A stretch of DNA of 54,286 bases from Klebsiella pneumoniae (GCF_000742135.1 NZ_KN046820.1:40187-94472), one strand, 5' to 3'; positions 1-9,610 are shown, numbered from the stretch's first letter. The notes: a model not told the origin generated them from the sequence alone. Numbers and translations are program-made.

Positions 1-235
1 TGTTGAGGCCAACGCCCATAATGCGTGCACTGGCGCGACATCCGACGCCATTCATGGCCATATCAATGATTTTCTGGTGCGTACCGGGCTGAGAGGCGGT
101 GTAAGTGAACTGTAGTTGCCATGTTTTACGGCAGTGAGAGCAGAGATAGCGCTGATGTCCGGCAGTGCTTTTACCATTACGCACGACGCCTTCGGTAGCT
201 GAACAAGTGGGACATCTGATGGAAATGGAAGCCAC
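1..235 (-). CDS. insA: IS1 InsA protein, N-terminal part
   Basis: Reading from a GTG at 235 gives a protein starting [16 protein letters not shown], followed by a second CxxC pair (LCSHCRKTW) and a helix-turn-helix ending near ARIMGVGLN. This is the zinc-finger/HTH InsA product that binds IS1 ends and, after a programmed frameshift with insB, forms the transposase. The GTG start and leader are those of IS1. The 3' part is outside the window, so intactness cannot be judged. Confidence 0.88.
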   Translation of the reverse strand, partial: MASISIRCPTCSATEGVVRNGKSTAGHQRYLCSHCRKTWQLQFTYTASQPGTHQKIIDMAMNGVGCRASARIMGVGLN

Positions 236-290
236 GCAAGCACCTTAAAATCACCATCATACACTAAATCAGTAAGTTGGTAGCATTACC
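1..290 (-). mobile_element. IS1-family element, partial (cut by window edge)
   Basis: The right edge at 279-290 reads, on the minus strand, GGTAATGCTACC, a close match to the IS1 left inverted repeat. It is followed by the usual IS1 leader and the insA start. Only the insA end is inside the window. The element abuts the Fur/Zur-like gene, whose stop codon lies four bases away, so it bounds the zinc island on this side. Confidence 0.9.
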
Positions 291-293
291 AAA

Positions 294-746
294 TTATTTG
301 GAGATGGTTCGATTACAGTTCGGACAGATTCCATGGCTGGAAAGGGTAATTTCCCGTTCGGTCATACCATGCCCAGTGAGATGTGATTTTACCAGTTCAA
401 TGGCCGCTTCCAGGGCTGGATCCCGCTCAATAGGAATAACATGATGGCAGTTATCGCATTCAAAAAGTCCTACGGCAGCCCGTTGGGTCAGAGCGAAACG
501 CTGAGTTCTTGCCGAGTCGGTATAACGCTGGACAATACTGGCCTGCATTAGCCGCTCCAGAATTCGGTAAAGGGTCACACGATCGGGAGCCTGCTCGCCC
601 AGTTGCTGAGTTAAATCGTCATGACTCATGGCCTGGCTGGCATGTTCAAGGCACTGCAGCGTTGCAAGGGTGGATGGCGTTGCCCGCAAACCATGTGTGC
701 GCAACGTTTGCTTCCAGTCATACGTTTTGGCTACTGGTGTTGTCAT
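294..746 (-). CDS. Fur-family regulator, Zur-like
   Basis: This 150-residue Fur-family protein has an N-terminal winged helix (residues about 10-85, including LRTHGLRATPSTLATLQCL and DRVTLYRILERL) and a C-terminal metal-binding half. Two CxxC pairs, FECDNC and GICPNC, are the structural zinc site. It is divergent from the COG0523 GTPase gene at 844, and the genes beyond are typical Zur-regulon members. I therefore infer a zinc-responsive repressor rather than an iron or peroxide sensor. The stop lies four bases from the IS1 end; length and final Cys pair suggest the C-terminus is complete or nearly so. The 98-bp gap to 844 should hold both promoters. Confidence 0.8.
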   Translation of the reverse strand: MTTPVAKTYDWKQTLRTHGLRATPSTLATLQCLEHASQAMSHDDLTQQLGEQAPDRVTLYRILERLMQASIVQRYTDSARTQRFALTQRAAVGLFECDNCHHVIPIERDPALEAAIELVKSHLTGHGMTEREITLSSHGICPNCNRTISK

Positions 747-843
747 ATTTCCCCCTCCGAGTCATGTCATTTGAATTCTGGCAGAAAGCTGGTATTATTG
801 CAACTTGATTGCATTAACGTTTAGCGGCATAAGGCCGGATGCT

Positions 844-2043
844 ATGAAAAGAACACCGCTCATTATCCTTAATGGTTTTCTGGGAGCAGGGAAAACAACT
901 CTGCTAAAAAACCTTCTTACACAGGCACACAAACGGCGAATGGCTGTATCCGTCATCGTTAATGACATGAGTGAACTTGATGTGGATGGCGTCCTGATAG
1001 CCAACACAGAAATCGTTGATGCCGCCAGTAACAATTTTGTGAGTATTTCAGCAGACAGTATCAGCAGCAGAAGTGGGATCCAGAAGCTGGATTCCGCGCT
1101 GAAAAACCTGCTCGAAAAACGGTCTGCGGATTTTATTTTACTGGAAACCTCAGGTAGCAGCCATCCTCTTCCTCTGGTCCGCTATCTGCGAGAACATCCC
1201 CTGGTAAGTCTCAAAGCATTTTTGTCTCTTGTAGATACGGTCATGCTTAATGATGACTACGACGGTGGAAAGAAGCTTATTCCGGTTTTCCAGGAGCACC
1301 TCAATAAAGGAACCCGGGGAGTGGAAAGTCTGCTGGCAGAACAGATTATGTTCTGTAATAAGCTCTTGTTAACCAAAAACGACCGGTTACCCTTCTATGT
1401 GGTTACTGAGGTAGCCAGAGCCATACATCCCCTTAATCCCCAGGTTGCAATTATGGCCGTGCCCTGGGGAAATTTACAGCTGGATGAATTGCTTTCCATG
1501 CCGGATTACGATTTTCATCGGGTGGCGTTACTCATCGATGAGCTTCAGGATGCCATTGACGCAGTTTTGCCGGATGAAGCCGACAAAAAATATGATATTT
1601 CCTGGCGGGTCATCGAGGATGACCGTCCATTTCATCCGCAGCGTCTGTGGGATACGTGCCACCGATTTATGGGTTCCGGGGTTTACCGCAGCAAGGGTTT
1701 TTTCTGGCTACCGGGAAGGGATGACCTGGCATTACTGTGGAACCAGGCCGCAGGAAGCATCAATCTCGAATTCATAAGCTACTGGAAAGCCGGGGTCCTG
1801 ACTCACACTGATAATTCACTGACAAAGGAAGAACGCGCAGCTATCCATGAGCAACTGGCAAAAATGCCTGGCAGATTTGGTGACCGGCGCTGCCGCCTGA
1901 CTGTTATTGGCGAGAGCGGCGAAATTGACGATTTTGTCCTCACGTTGCGCCAGTGTTTACTCACTGAAGAGGAAATTCGCTGGTGGCAGCAGGGGGGGGT
2001 TTTCCACGATCCCTGGCCCACGAAAGTGGCCCGGCTGGCTTAA
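844..2043 (+). CDS. COG0523 (CobW/ZigA-type) G3E GTPase, putative zinc chaperone
   Basis: The 399-residue P-loop GTPase begins MKRTPLIILNGFLGAGKTT, with Walker A at about residues 10-18. The ATG at 844 has AAGG upstream and gives the family-typical N-terminus, so I prefer it to the alternative start at 805. A C-terminal CobW_C-like domain follows (WLPGRDD, about residues 285-395). COG0523 proteins are proposed metal chaperones, and Zur-linked members act under zinc starvation. Oddity: the usual GCxCC metal-binding motif after the first GTPase motifs is missing, and the region reads NNFVSISADSISS. The guanine motif looks like TKND. It heads a cluster with dksA-like and folE2 genes. Confidence 0.85.
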   Translation: MKRTPLIILNGFLGAGKTTLLKNLLTQAHKRRMAVSVIVNDMSELDVDGVLIANTEIVDAASNNFVSISADSISSRSGIQKLDSALKNLLEKRSADFILLETSGSSHPLPLVRYLREHPLVSLKAFLSLVDTVMLNDDYDGGKKLIPVFQEHLNKGTRGVESLLAEQIMFCNKLLLTKNDRLPFYVVTEVARAIHPLNPQVAIMAVPWGNLQLDELLSMPDYDFHRVALLIDELQDAIDAVLPDEADKKYDISWRVIEDDRPFHPQRLWDTCHRFMGSGVYRSKGFFWLPGRDDLALLWNQAAGSINLEFISYWKAGVLTHTDNSLTKEERAAIHEQLAKMPGRFGDRRCRLTVIGESGEIDDFVLTLRQCLLTEEEIRWWQQGGVFHDPWPTKVARLA

Positions 2044-2066
2044 CAGGTTATTTTGTAGCGACAGAT

Positions 2067-2084
2067 GATGTTATGTTATAACGC
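2067..2084. promoter_or_regulatory. candidate Zur operator upstream of dksA-like gene
   Basis: The sequence GATGTTATGTTATAACGC resembles half-to-full matches of the gammaproteobacterial Zur box (core GTTATA-TATAAC type). It sits 30 bases upstream of the dksA-like start in an otherwise AT-rich gap. The palindrome is imperfect, and I have no binding evidence. Confidence 0.45.
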
Positions 2085-2113
2085 TTTAGTGTGTAATTTT
2101 ATCGGTACAGAAC

Positions 2114-2536
2114 ATGACTAAACCTACCCGCGCTGAACAAGAAAAAATCCTGGCAATGCCGTCAGAAGACTACATGAACCCTGCGCAACAGGACTACTTC
2201 CGGCGGCTTATCCGCCACGAAAGGCAGGAGGTGCTTGATCATATAGATCAGATGAAGCAACAGTTGCAGGAGGATCCAGAAACGGGTGACGAAGGTGACA
2301 TCGCCATTCGTGAAGAACAGTTACGTCTGTTGTTCAGACAGATAGACAGAGAAAGCCGCCTGTTGCCGAAATATGATGCAGCGCTGATACGACTTGAAAA
2401 AGGAGAATATGGCTTCTGCCGGGATACAGGCGAACCTATCGGCCTGCAACGGCTGCTACTCAGGCCCACCGCAGAATTAAGTATTGAAGCCAAAACAAAG
2501 GAGGAAAAAGTTGAGATTCAGTACCGAAAGAAATAA
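2114..2536 (+). CDS. dksA2: DksA-like RNA polymerase regulator lacking zinc cysteines (DksA2 type)
   Basis: This 140-residue TraR/DksA-family protein has an N-terminal coiled-coil hairpin (about residues 30-95) with acidic residues near the tip (GDEGDIA) and a C-terminal globular part, EYGFCRDTGEPIG then LRPTAELSIEAK. In canonical DksA this part carries four zinc cysteines; here only the first remains and the others are Thr, Ser and Ala. This resembles the zinc-independent DksA2 of Pseudomonas, which replaces DksA when zinc is scarce. It sits between the COG0523 GTPase and folE2 with a possible Zur box upstream. Confidence 0.85.
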   Translation: MTKPTRAEQEKILAMPSEDYMNPAQQDYFRRLIRHERQEVLDHIDQMKQQLQEDPETGDEGDIAIREEQLRLLFRQIDRESRLLPKYDAALIRLEKGEYGFCRDTGEPIGLQRLLLRPTAELSIEAKTKEEKVEIQYRKK

Positions 2537-2598
2537 AGCGGTAGCTCAGGCGGCGGGAGGGTAAGGATGAGAGTAAATATCAGATCAGGCAGGTATAT

Positions 2599-3543
2599 AT
2601 GAGTATGGCAGCGAAACAAACCTTATGTCCCGGCATGCTACCGGATATTCAGTCCACTAAGGGTGACGGTGAGGGCGAGTCATTATCCTGGGTTGGCATG
2701 GAGCAAATTGACCTGCCGGTAGACATCGCAGGCAGGCCAGTATCAGCAAAGGTTAATGCCGGCATAAACCTTCTCAGTTCACCTGAAGCTGAAAAGGGGA
2801 TTCATATGTCTCGCCTTTATCTTCTTCTGGAGGAACTGACACAAGGGGAAATCACACCGGCGTTATTGCAACATGTGCTGAAAGCATTTCTGGTGTCTCA
2901 TCAGGGACGTAGTGATGAAGCCAGTATTGAGATCTCAGGGGAGTTGTTACTGTCGCGTAAGTCGTTAAATTCTAATCACTCCGGCTGGAAAGCCTATCCT
3001 CTGACTCTGAGCGCCGAACTCAGGCAATCTTTTACGGTTACCCTCAAAGTGGGTATCCCTTATTCGTCAACCTGCCCGGCTTCCGCTGCGCTTAGCCGCC
3101 ACGTTGCGGGTTTGCAGTTTAGCAAAGACTTTGGTAACCGGATCGACAGGCTCCCGGCAGCAGAGATAGCCGACTGGCTTGTTGAGAAAGGAATGCCGGC
3201 AACCCCGCACAGCCAGCGAAGCTGGGCATGGGTGAATATCCGTCTTAATCCTGAAGCAAAATCACTGCCTGTGCTTGAGCTGATTGATTATGCTGAAGTT
3301 GCTCTCGGGACAGCCGTGCAAACGGTCGTCAAGCGGAGCGACGAACAGGCTTTTGCGTTGGCTAACGGTCAGAATCTGATGTTTTGCGAAGATGCTGCCC
3401 GTCGGCTCAATAATGTTTTTCGTTGTGCACCCTTTTGTGAAGCATTTGATATCAGGGTTGAGCATCAGGAAAGCCTGCATCCCCATAATGCCGTTGCCCG
3501 TATTCACTGGAAAGGAAGTAAAAATGTTCACCGCGTGCCGTAG
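2599..3543 (+). CDS. folE2: GTP cyclohydrolase IB (FolE2)
   Basis: This 314-residue FolE2 enzyme would convert GTP to 7,8-dihydroneopterin triphosphate for folate synthesis. Family landmarks are GIHMSRLY near residue 69, PYSSTCPASAALS near 150 (conserved Cys), QRSWAWV near 203 and VEHQESLHPHNAVA near 290. FolE2 can use metals other than zinc and commonly replaces the zinc enzyme FolE in Zur regulons. It is 62 bases downstream of the dksA-like gene and probably cotranscribed. Length is normal and no breaks are seen, unlike the genes that follow. Confidence 0.92.
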   Translation: MSMAAKQTLCPGMLPDIQSTKGDGEGESLSWVGMEQIDLPVDIAGRPVSAKVNAGINLLSSPEAEKGIHMSRLYLLLEELTQGEITPALLQHVLKAFLVSHQGRSDEASIEISGELLLSRKSLNSNHSGWKAYPLTLSAELRQSFTVTLKVGIPYSSTCPASAALSRHVAGLQFSKDFGNRIDRLPAAEIADWLVEKGMPATPHSQRSWAWVNIRLNPEAKSLPVLELIDYAEVALGTAVQTVVKRSDEQAFALANGQNLMFCEDAARRLNNVFRCAPFCEAFDIRVEHQESLHPHNAVARIHWKGSKNVHRVP

Positions 3544-3605
3544 CATACTGGCATAAGGGGCTGACATGTTCTTCCTGGCGGAGTTTTCAGGGGTACTTTG
3601 AAATC

Positions 3606-3758
3606 ATGCTTTGTTTTGAGGTTGTAGATATTCTGCCGTGTGATACCACGGTTGAGTCACTGGCTTTATTTATCAGGCAATCAATTGAGCACGGTTTACC
3701 CGCAGCGAAAATAGAAGTCCATGCCTTTGAGGGCGTGGGTAAAGGCGCTATTTCCTGA
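3606..3758 (+). pseudogene. fragment, possibly C-terminus of a QueD/PTPS-like paralogue
   Basis: This 50-codon reading frame contains VDILPCDTTVESLALFI and ends VHAFEGVGKGAIS. The arrangement loosely resembles the C-terminus of 6-carboxytetrahydropterin synthases, where a P-T-E-xLA helix is followed by a strand ending in a Glu. QueD2 paralogues occur in Zur-linked clusters, which fits the position, but the identification is tentative. No N-terminal half can be found between folE2 and this fragment. Confidence 0.35.
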
Positions 3759-3771
3759 CACACTATTACCC

Positions 3772-4345
3772 GCCGGTTTTTAAAGAGCAGGTTACGCGAG
3801 CGCAGGCAGTCGACTGTTTTGAGCGGCAGGGAGAGAAATTCAAATCAACGAGGCTGATGGAAATACCGGCAGATGAGCCGGTGTCATTATGCCATCTCAA
3901 ACAGTTCACGGACGGCTTTAATGGCCCACTGATTCCGGATCTTCGTTTTCTGAAAAATATGAAGTTGCTTAACGGGTGCGTACTGGCAGGGGGAAGCCAG
4001 CAATGTACAGCTGCAGCGGATTTATGGCACGGCATGGGCAAGCAAAAAACAGCTTGATGGCTGGCTTGAGAAAACGGCTGAAGCGGAGAAACGCGACCAT
4101 CGCAAGCTGGGTCGGGAGCTGGATTTGTTTCATTTTCAGGACAATGCACCTGGCGCGGTTTTCTGGCATCCCAGGGGCTGGACAATCTTTCAGTCGCTTA
4201 TTGCCTATATGCGCAGCCGCCATGAGGTAGCGGGTTACGTTGAGGTCAATACGCCTGATGTCATGGACCGAAGCCTGTGGGACATTTCCGGTCACTGGGA
4301 CAACTATCGTGATCATATGTTTACAACGCAAACTCTACACCTTTG
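3772..4345 (+). pseudogene. threonyl-tRNA synthetase paralogue, degraded fragment
   Basis: Two frames carry ThrRS core sequence. One reads FKEQVTRAQAVDCFERQGEK, then IPADEPVSLC, GPLIPDLRFLK and MKLL. After a shift near 3970 it continues [50 protein letters not shown] and [16 protein letters not shown], then stops. This covers the end of the editing-to-catalytic linker and the first catalytic motif; TGS and anticodon-binding domains are missing. ThrS paralogues are known Zur-regulon members. At least one frameshift and both truncations make it nonfunctional. Confidence 0.8.
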
Positions 4346-4429
4346 AACATACTGCCCGTCCAGGCCATTTTAGCGTAGCATTACGTGATGAGCTTGAACG
4401 CTTTTTCCCTGTCATGGAAAAAGAGCGGG

Positions 4430-5586
<1,157 letters not shown>

Positions 5587-5642
5587 AATGTCGTGCTCAA
5601 AACAAGTCAGAGATGACGTCTGGGAGAGTCTGGAAAATTCCT

Positions 5643-6077
5643 TCAATCGGACATGAAATGTTCAATCCACTGATTGGCTTCAGCAACCGAGCTGATGTTC
5701 TGCAGGCGCATCTCTTTAATCAGGCGATCCTGGAGCGTTTTATTTACCCGTTCCACGCGACCTTTTGCCTGGCTGCTGTTGGCACAAATCAATTCGATCG
5801 CCAGTTCCCGGAGAGCCCGTCCGAACTGGGTTGTGCCGGTACGTCGGCTTTCCGGTCCGCTGACCCTGAACACCGCATGCTTGTCGCTGTAAAATGCGAC
5901 AGGGTGAGAGCCATCGATCTGAACCAGTTCGCCGAGACAGTCGCGACGATAGCGTGGCTGGTAAACCCGGGTTCGCCGGCGGGAATGAGGACGCTGTGCT
6001 GAGCAAAATGAAGGCTTAGCGTACACGACGCGTGTGAATTGTGCTGAGACGACAATAACGCTTTGTGCTGACAGCAT
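5643..6077 (-). pseudogene. ISNCY-type transposase with internal deletion
   Basis: The reading frame contains RVYQPRYRRDCLGELVQIDGS followed at once by HPVAFYSDKHAVFRV, and ends with QAKGRVERVNKTLQDRLIKEM. These are DDE-type ISNCY transposase segments. In the family a stretch with the catalytic-core middle normally separates VQIDGS from the SDKH segment, so an in-frame deletion has occurred. The N-terminus is also missing. It marks the right boundary of the zinc island. Confidence 0.7.
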
Positions 6078-6177
6078 TAGTGCGCTTAATGTACGTTATG
6101 TTAAATATCATACACTTAATGCAAAAAAATGGCTGATCTTCTGCAATAGTCAGCTCATTATCGCTGCTGGCGTGGCT

Positions 6178-6432
6178 TTATTCTGGATAGATGGAGTCTT
6201 TTCTGGTATTAATACCCTGAAGACGAACACGGTCGTTATCAGGTAAATGGATACCCATCAGGCGAAGAATAAAGCCGCGCCACCCCCGGTTAACCTGACG
6301 GTTATAGTCATACAGGTCTGCATTTTCTTTTTTAAGCTTTGACCATTCATGCATGAGTGTTAGTGCATCGAGCTCGGTGATGTGCTTCACTTCATCGCCG
6401 ATACGTACTGTGTTAATGCCTCTTCCCGTCAT
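6178..6432 (-). CDS. hypothetical plasmid protein, 84 aa
   Basis: I choose the ATG at 6432 because a strong GGAGGGG lies just upstream on the minus strand. The product begins MTGRGINTVRIGDEV and has a charged helical middle (LMHEWSKLKKENADLYDYNR) that could be a short coiled coil. I see no signal peptide, membrane segment or family motif. It is the last of three same-strand small genes with the membrane protein at 6491 and the Hha-like gene at 6797. Confidence 0.6.
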   Translation of the reverse strand: MTGRGINTVRIGDEVKHITELDALTLMHEWSKLKKENADLYDYNRQVNRGWRGFILRLMGIHLPDNDRVRLQGINTRKDSIYPE

Positions 6433-6490
6433 GATGATCCCCTCCGGCAATATCAGTTTCAGATTAACGCTGTTACACACTAAAGGCAAT

Positions 6491-6748
6491 CTAACGTTTA
6501 ATCATACCTCTGATAATAAAGAACATCATGGTTAATGAAAACACAATCAGAAGCCAGCCAAAGGGTTTGGCATCAAAAACAGTAGTGATGCAATCATTAG
6601 TACAGGTAACCACCTTCGGGGTGACAATAGAAATTCCCCATCCAAGAATTACTACCATAGTGCCTGCTACTGCGGCTAAGAAAAAAGTGGTGAAGAATGC
6701 GCATCCGACTACCAGTAACAATCCAATCAGTTCAAATATCATATTCAT
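6491..6748 (-). CDS. small membrane protein, 85 aa
   Basis: The protein has two strongly hydrophobic segments: residues about 5-40 (ELIGLLLVVGCAFFTTFFLA, then more small hydrophobics) and about 64-80 (GWLLIVFSLTMMFFII). A short hydrophilic loop with two cysteines (TCTNDC) lies between them. A GGAG lies seven bases before the ATG at 6748. Function is unknown. It lies between the 84-aa protein and the Hha-like gene and may be cotranscribed with them. Confidence 0.6.
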   Translation of the reverse strand: MNMIFELIGLLLVVGCAFFTTFFLAAVAGTMVVILGWGISIVTPKVVTCTNDCITTVFDAKPFGWLLIVFSLTMMFFIIRGMIKR

Positions 6749-6796
6749 GATTGCGCTCCAGGTGAGATAACTGCGAACAGACTGATGCTGGCTGTT

Positions 6797-7000
6797 TTAT
6801 TTAACATATTTCCAGACACCTGCAGGTATTTTATCATAAAACTTCCCCATTGCCATTTCCGCCAGCCGGTGATCCACTGCGGCATTGAAATGCTCAAGCT
6901 CATCATCTGACAGAGAATATTTATTTTTTTCTATAACCCTTTCCAGGGTTTCCTTCGATGTACAGCGCCGTAGTCGTAAAATCCATTCCTGTTTCGTCAT
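6797..7000 (-). CDS. Hha/YmoA-family gene-expression modulator
   Basis: This 67-residue protein matches Hha/YmoA along its length: [41 protein letters not shown] and [13 protein letters not shown]. Hha proteins have no independent DNA specificity; they bind H-NS and modulate silencing of AT-rich acquired genes. Plasmid copies help keep plasmid cargo quiet. The AT-rich toxin island on this same plasmid is an obvious possible target, which is inference. GAGGGA precedes the ATG. Confidence 0.9.
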   Translation of the reverse strand: MTKQEWILRLRRCTSKETLERVIEKNKYSLSDDELEHFNAAVDHRLAEMAMGKFYDKIPAGVWKYVK

Positions 7001-7089
7001 GTTGTGTCCCTCCCCTGCCCCGCGACCGCCCGCTCACCACAGGAAAACGCCGCTTTGCTTATTCCCTGACCGTGGTACACTTCCGGAAA
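6999..7089. repeat. hha upstream segment, inverted copy at 42619-42709
   Basis: About 91 bp covering the leader and start of the hha-like gene recurs in inverted orientation at 42619-42709 with near-perfect identity. In the second copy the gene body is absent and the start ATG reads ATA. The repeat therefore marks two plasmid segments of common origin. Confidence 0.85.
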
Positions 7090-7193
7090 CTTCGTTATAC
7101 GTGAAAAGTCGGATCAGGACGGAACAGCCGTCAGGTAATTTAACGGCGTGACTGTATGGCTGATTGTTATCTCTAAGGTGATTATTTTGTATG

Positions 7194-7216
7194 TTAATTT
7201 CACGAAGTGAAATTAA
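7194..7216. promoter_or_regulatory. perfect palindrome upstream of ccdA
   Basis: TTAATTTCAC-GAA-GTGAAATTAA is a perfect 10-bp inverted repeat about 100 bp upstream of ccdA, between divergent transcription units. It could be an operator. It is distinct from the CcdAB autoregulatory region, which would overlap the promoter nearer 7260-7310. Confidence 0.5.
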
Positions 7217-7312
7217 TGGCGACATAACAGTATGTTTCAGGCGGGCGTGTGTCAGCTGCATCCTTACGCTATACTGATATTCATATCATTAGTATGTATT
7301 CCGGAGTGCATT

Positions 7313-7838
<526 letters not shown>

Positions 7839-7867
7839 CAGCCTCCCCGCCCTGAAAGACATCGAGG

Positions 7868-8101
7868 ATGTCAAAACGAAGCATTGCCGCAGAGCTTAAC
7901 CCTCAGCATCTACTGCCCTCCGGAGCGGATGCCCTGCAGGCTTTCGTGGGTATCGTGTCTACCGTCATTGACGGGGTAGTTTTGTTTGCGACTTCGTCTG
8001 TTTTCTGGCTGGCCGTCGCTGGCTGGTTAGTCATCCTGACTCAGGTAATATTACGAAGAAAATTCTCGGCAAAGAAAAAAGTTAACAGAAATTATGAATA
8101 A
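7868..8101 (+). CDS. small membrane protein inserted between ccdB and resD, 77 aa
   Basis: This frame has one long hydrophobic stretch (residues about 22-62, VGIVSTVIDGVVLFATSSVF then AVAGWLVILTQVI) and a basic C-terminus (RRKFSAKKKVNR). It overlaps the resD start by eight bases. In F, resD directly follows ccdB, so this is an extra gene in the operon. The ribosome-binding site is weak (GAGG abutting the ATG), so expression would depend on coupling. Function is unknown. Confidence 0.45.
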   Translation: MSKRSIAAELNPQHLLPSGADALQAFVGIVSTVIDGVVLFATSSVFWLAVAGWLVILTQVILRRKFSAKKKVNRNYE

Positions 8102-8888
8102 CCTGGTTCCAGTTGGATCTCCGGCATCTCCCGGAACATTGCTCCCGGTGGCCATCGATTACCCTGCCGCCCTCGCCCTGCGCCAGATGGCGCTCGTGCA
8201 GGATGAACTGCCGAAATACCTGCTGGCGCCGGAAGTCAGCGCCCTGCTCCATTACGTGCCGGATCTTCACCGCAAGATGCTGCTGGCGACGCTGTGGAAC
8301 ACCGGCGCGCGCATTAATGAAGCGCTCGCGCTGACCCGGGGGGATTTTTCGCTGGCGCCGCCGTATCCGTTCGTGCAGCTGGCCACGCTCAAGCAGCGTA
8401 CCGAGAAAGCGGCCAGGACGGCAGGTCGTGCCCCCGCAGGCAGTCAGATCCATCGTCTGGTTCCCCTTTCCGATCACCACTATGTCAGCCAGCTGCAGAT
8501 GATGGTGGCCACCCTGAAAATTCCGCTGGAAAGACGAAACAAACGCACCGGCAGAATGGAGAAGGCGCGTATCTGGGAGATCACAGACCGTACCGTCCGC
8601 ACCTGGCTTAGCGAAGCGGTGGAGGCCGCAGCGGCCGACGGGGTGACGTTCTCAGTACCGGTGACCCCCCATACGTTCCGTCACTCCTACGCGATGCACA
8701 TGCTGTATGCCGGCATACCACTGAAGGTTTTGCAGAGCCTGATGGGCCACAAATCGATTAGCTCGACGGAGGTCTATACGAAGGTGTTTGCGCTCGATGT
8801 CGCGGCGCGCCATCGTGTGCAGTTCGCCATGCCGGAAGCTGAAGCTGTTGCGTTGATAAAAAAGTTAACCCCAGACCAATCTACATAG
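8094..8888 (+). CDS. resD: ResD tyrosine recombinase (copy 1)
   Basis: This 264-residue tyrosine recombinase carries the F D-protein signature. The catalytic residues visible are Arg in NTGARINEAL, HTFRHSYAMHM, a later His in LMGHKS and the nucleophile Tyr in TEVYTK. ResD resolves plasmid multimers at rfsF and helps stable inheritance. Placement after ccdAB matches F. A near-identical inverted copy is at 39152-39931; the central region is nearly the same and the two ends differ. Confidence 0.93.
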   Translation: MNNLVPVGSPASPGTLLPVAIDYPAALALRQMALVQDELPKYLLAPEVSALLHYVPDLHRKMLLATLWNTGARINEALALTRGDFSLAPPYPFVQLATLKQRTEKAARTAGRAPAGSQIHRLVPLSDHHYVSQLQMMVATLKIPLERRNKRTGRMEKARIWEITDRTVRTWLSEAVEAAAADGVTFSVPVTPHTFRHSYAMHMLYAGIPLKVLQSLMGHKSISSTEVYTKVFALDVAARHRVQFAMPEAEAVALIKKLTPDQST

Positions 8889-8974
8889 GTCAACTATGGG
8901 TAATACCCCAAGTTTCGACCTAAAGTAGTTCTTGTGTGGGAAACAGTCCAAGCTTAATGGGAGCTTATCCTGCC

Positions 8975-9172
8975 TCACCTTTTACAGCTATCAATCACAT
9001 TAATGATGTTCAGAAAGGCCCTCATTGCCCTAAAGAAAAAAAATGCAGCCATGAAAATTAGGAATAATTGAGATACAACTCCTGCTAAATCATGGTTGCT
9101 ACCAGCCACTGATAGCAACGTAAATAGTAATGCAAGCGAAAAATGTAAGGCGATTGTAGTATTTGAATTCAT
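8975..9172 (-). CDS. small two-helix membrane protein, 65 aa
   Basis: The product has two hydrophobic segments: residues about 8-24 (ALHFSLALLFTLLSVAG) and about 31-55 (VVSQLFLIFMAAFFFFRAM). It has a short basic tail. An AAGGGG lies seven bases before the ATG at 9172, so translation is credible. It is on the same strand as the toxin, endolysin-like and hok genes and downstream of them, separated by IS debris. Small two-helix proteins include phage holins, but nothing in the sequence proves that. Confidence 0.5.
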   Translation of the reverse strand: MNSNTTIALHFSLALLFTLLSVAGSNHDLAGVVSQLFLIFMAAFFFFRAMRAFLNIINVIDSCKR

Positions 9173-9262
9173 GTATATCCCCTTATGTATAGGACTGAGG
9201 CCATCCGCAAATTTTCACTATCGCGAAGTTGTTGCCTCGATATAAAAGGTGTTACCACCCTG

Positions 9263-9357
9263 AACAAGATAACAAGATAACAAGATAACAAGATAACAAG
9301 ATAACAAGATAACAAGATAACAAGATAACAAGATAACAAGATAACAAGATAACAAGA
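9263..9357. repeat. 8-bp tandem repeat AACAAGAT, about 11.9 copies
   Basis: Eleven uninterrupted copies of AACAAGAT (9263-9350) are followed by a seventh-base partial copy. The array ends exactly where the IS66-like inverted repeat begins. Perfect identity suggests recent expansion by slippage. No gene overlaps it. Confidence 0.95.
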
Positions 9358-9610
9358 GTAAGCGTACAGCGAGGGCCGTATTGACGGGGATGTGTTATTC
9401 AGCTGGCAGTGCTATGCGCCACGGAAGCAGTTCGCTGACCCGGTTGACCGGCCAGTCTGCTATGACGCCAAGCACATGGCGAAGGTAGCTTCTGGATCCA
9501 CGTCACATTTTTCTGCATATCTGACACTTTGGTTCCCACTACTTATTTGGTGGACACCACTTTGTCTAATTCGTCAGATTCTGACCAGACGGTTCAGGCT
9601 GTACGCTTAC
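9358..9610. mobile_element. 253-bp IS66-like miniature or internally deleted element
   Basis: GTAAGCGTACAGC at 9358-9370 is exactly inverted at 9598-9610. GTAA-starting termini are characteristic of the IS66 family. The interior is too short for transposase genes and I see no convincing protein. No 8-bp target duplication is present, so one side may have been lost or the ends belong to a deleted IS66 copy. Confidence 0.5.

Noticed and set aside
805..843. Longer start for the COG0523 GTPase
   Set aside because: Adds 13 residues of non-family sequence across the promoter and ribosome-binding site; the ATG at 844 gives the conserved N-terminus.
9263..9357. Tandem array as CRISPR or as plasmid iterons
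   Set aside because: Units are 8 bp without spacers, far too short for CRISPR, and unlike the TGTGACA iterons of this replicon; no adjacent rep gene.
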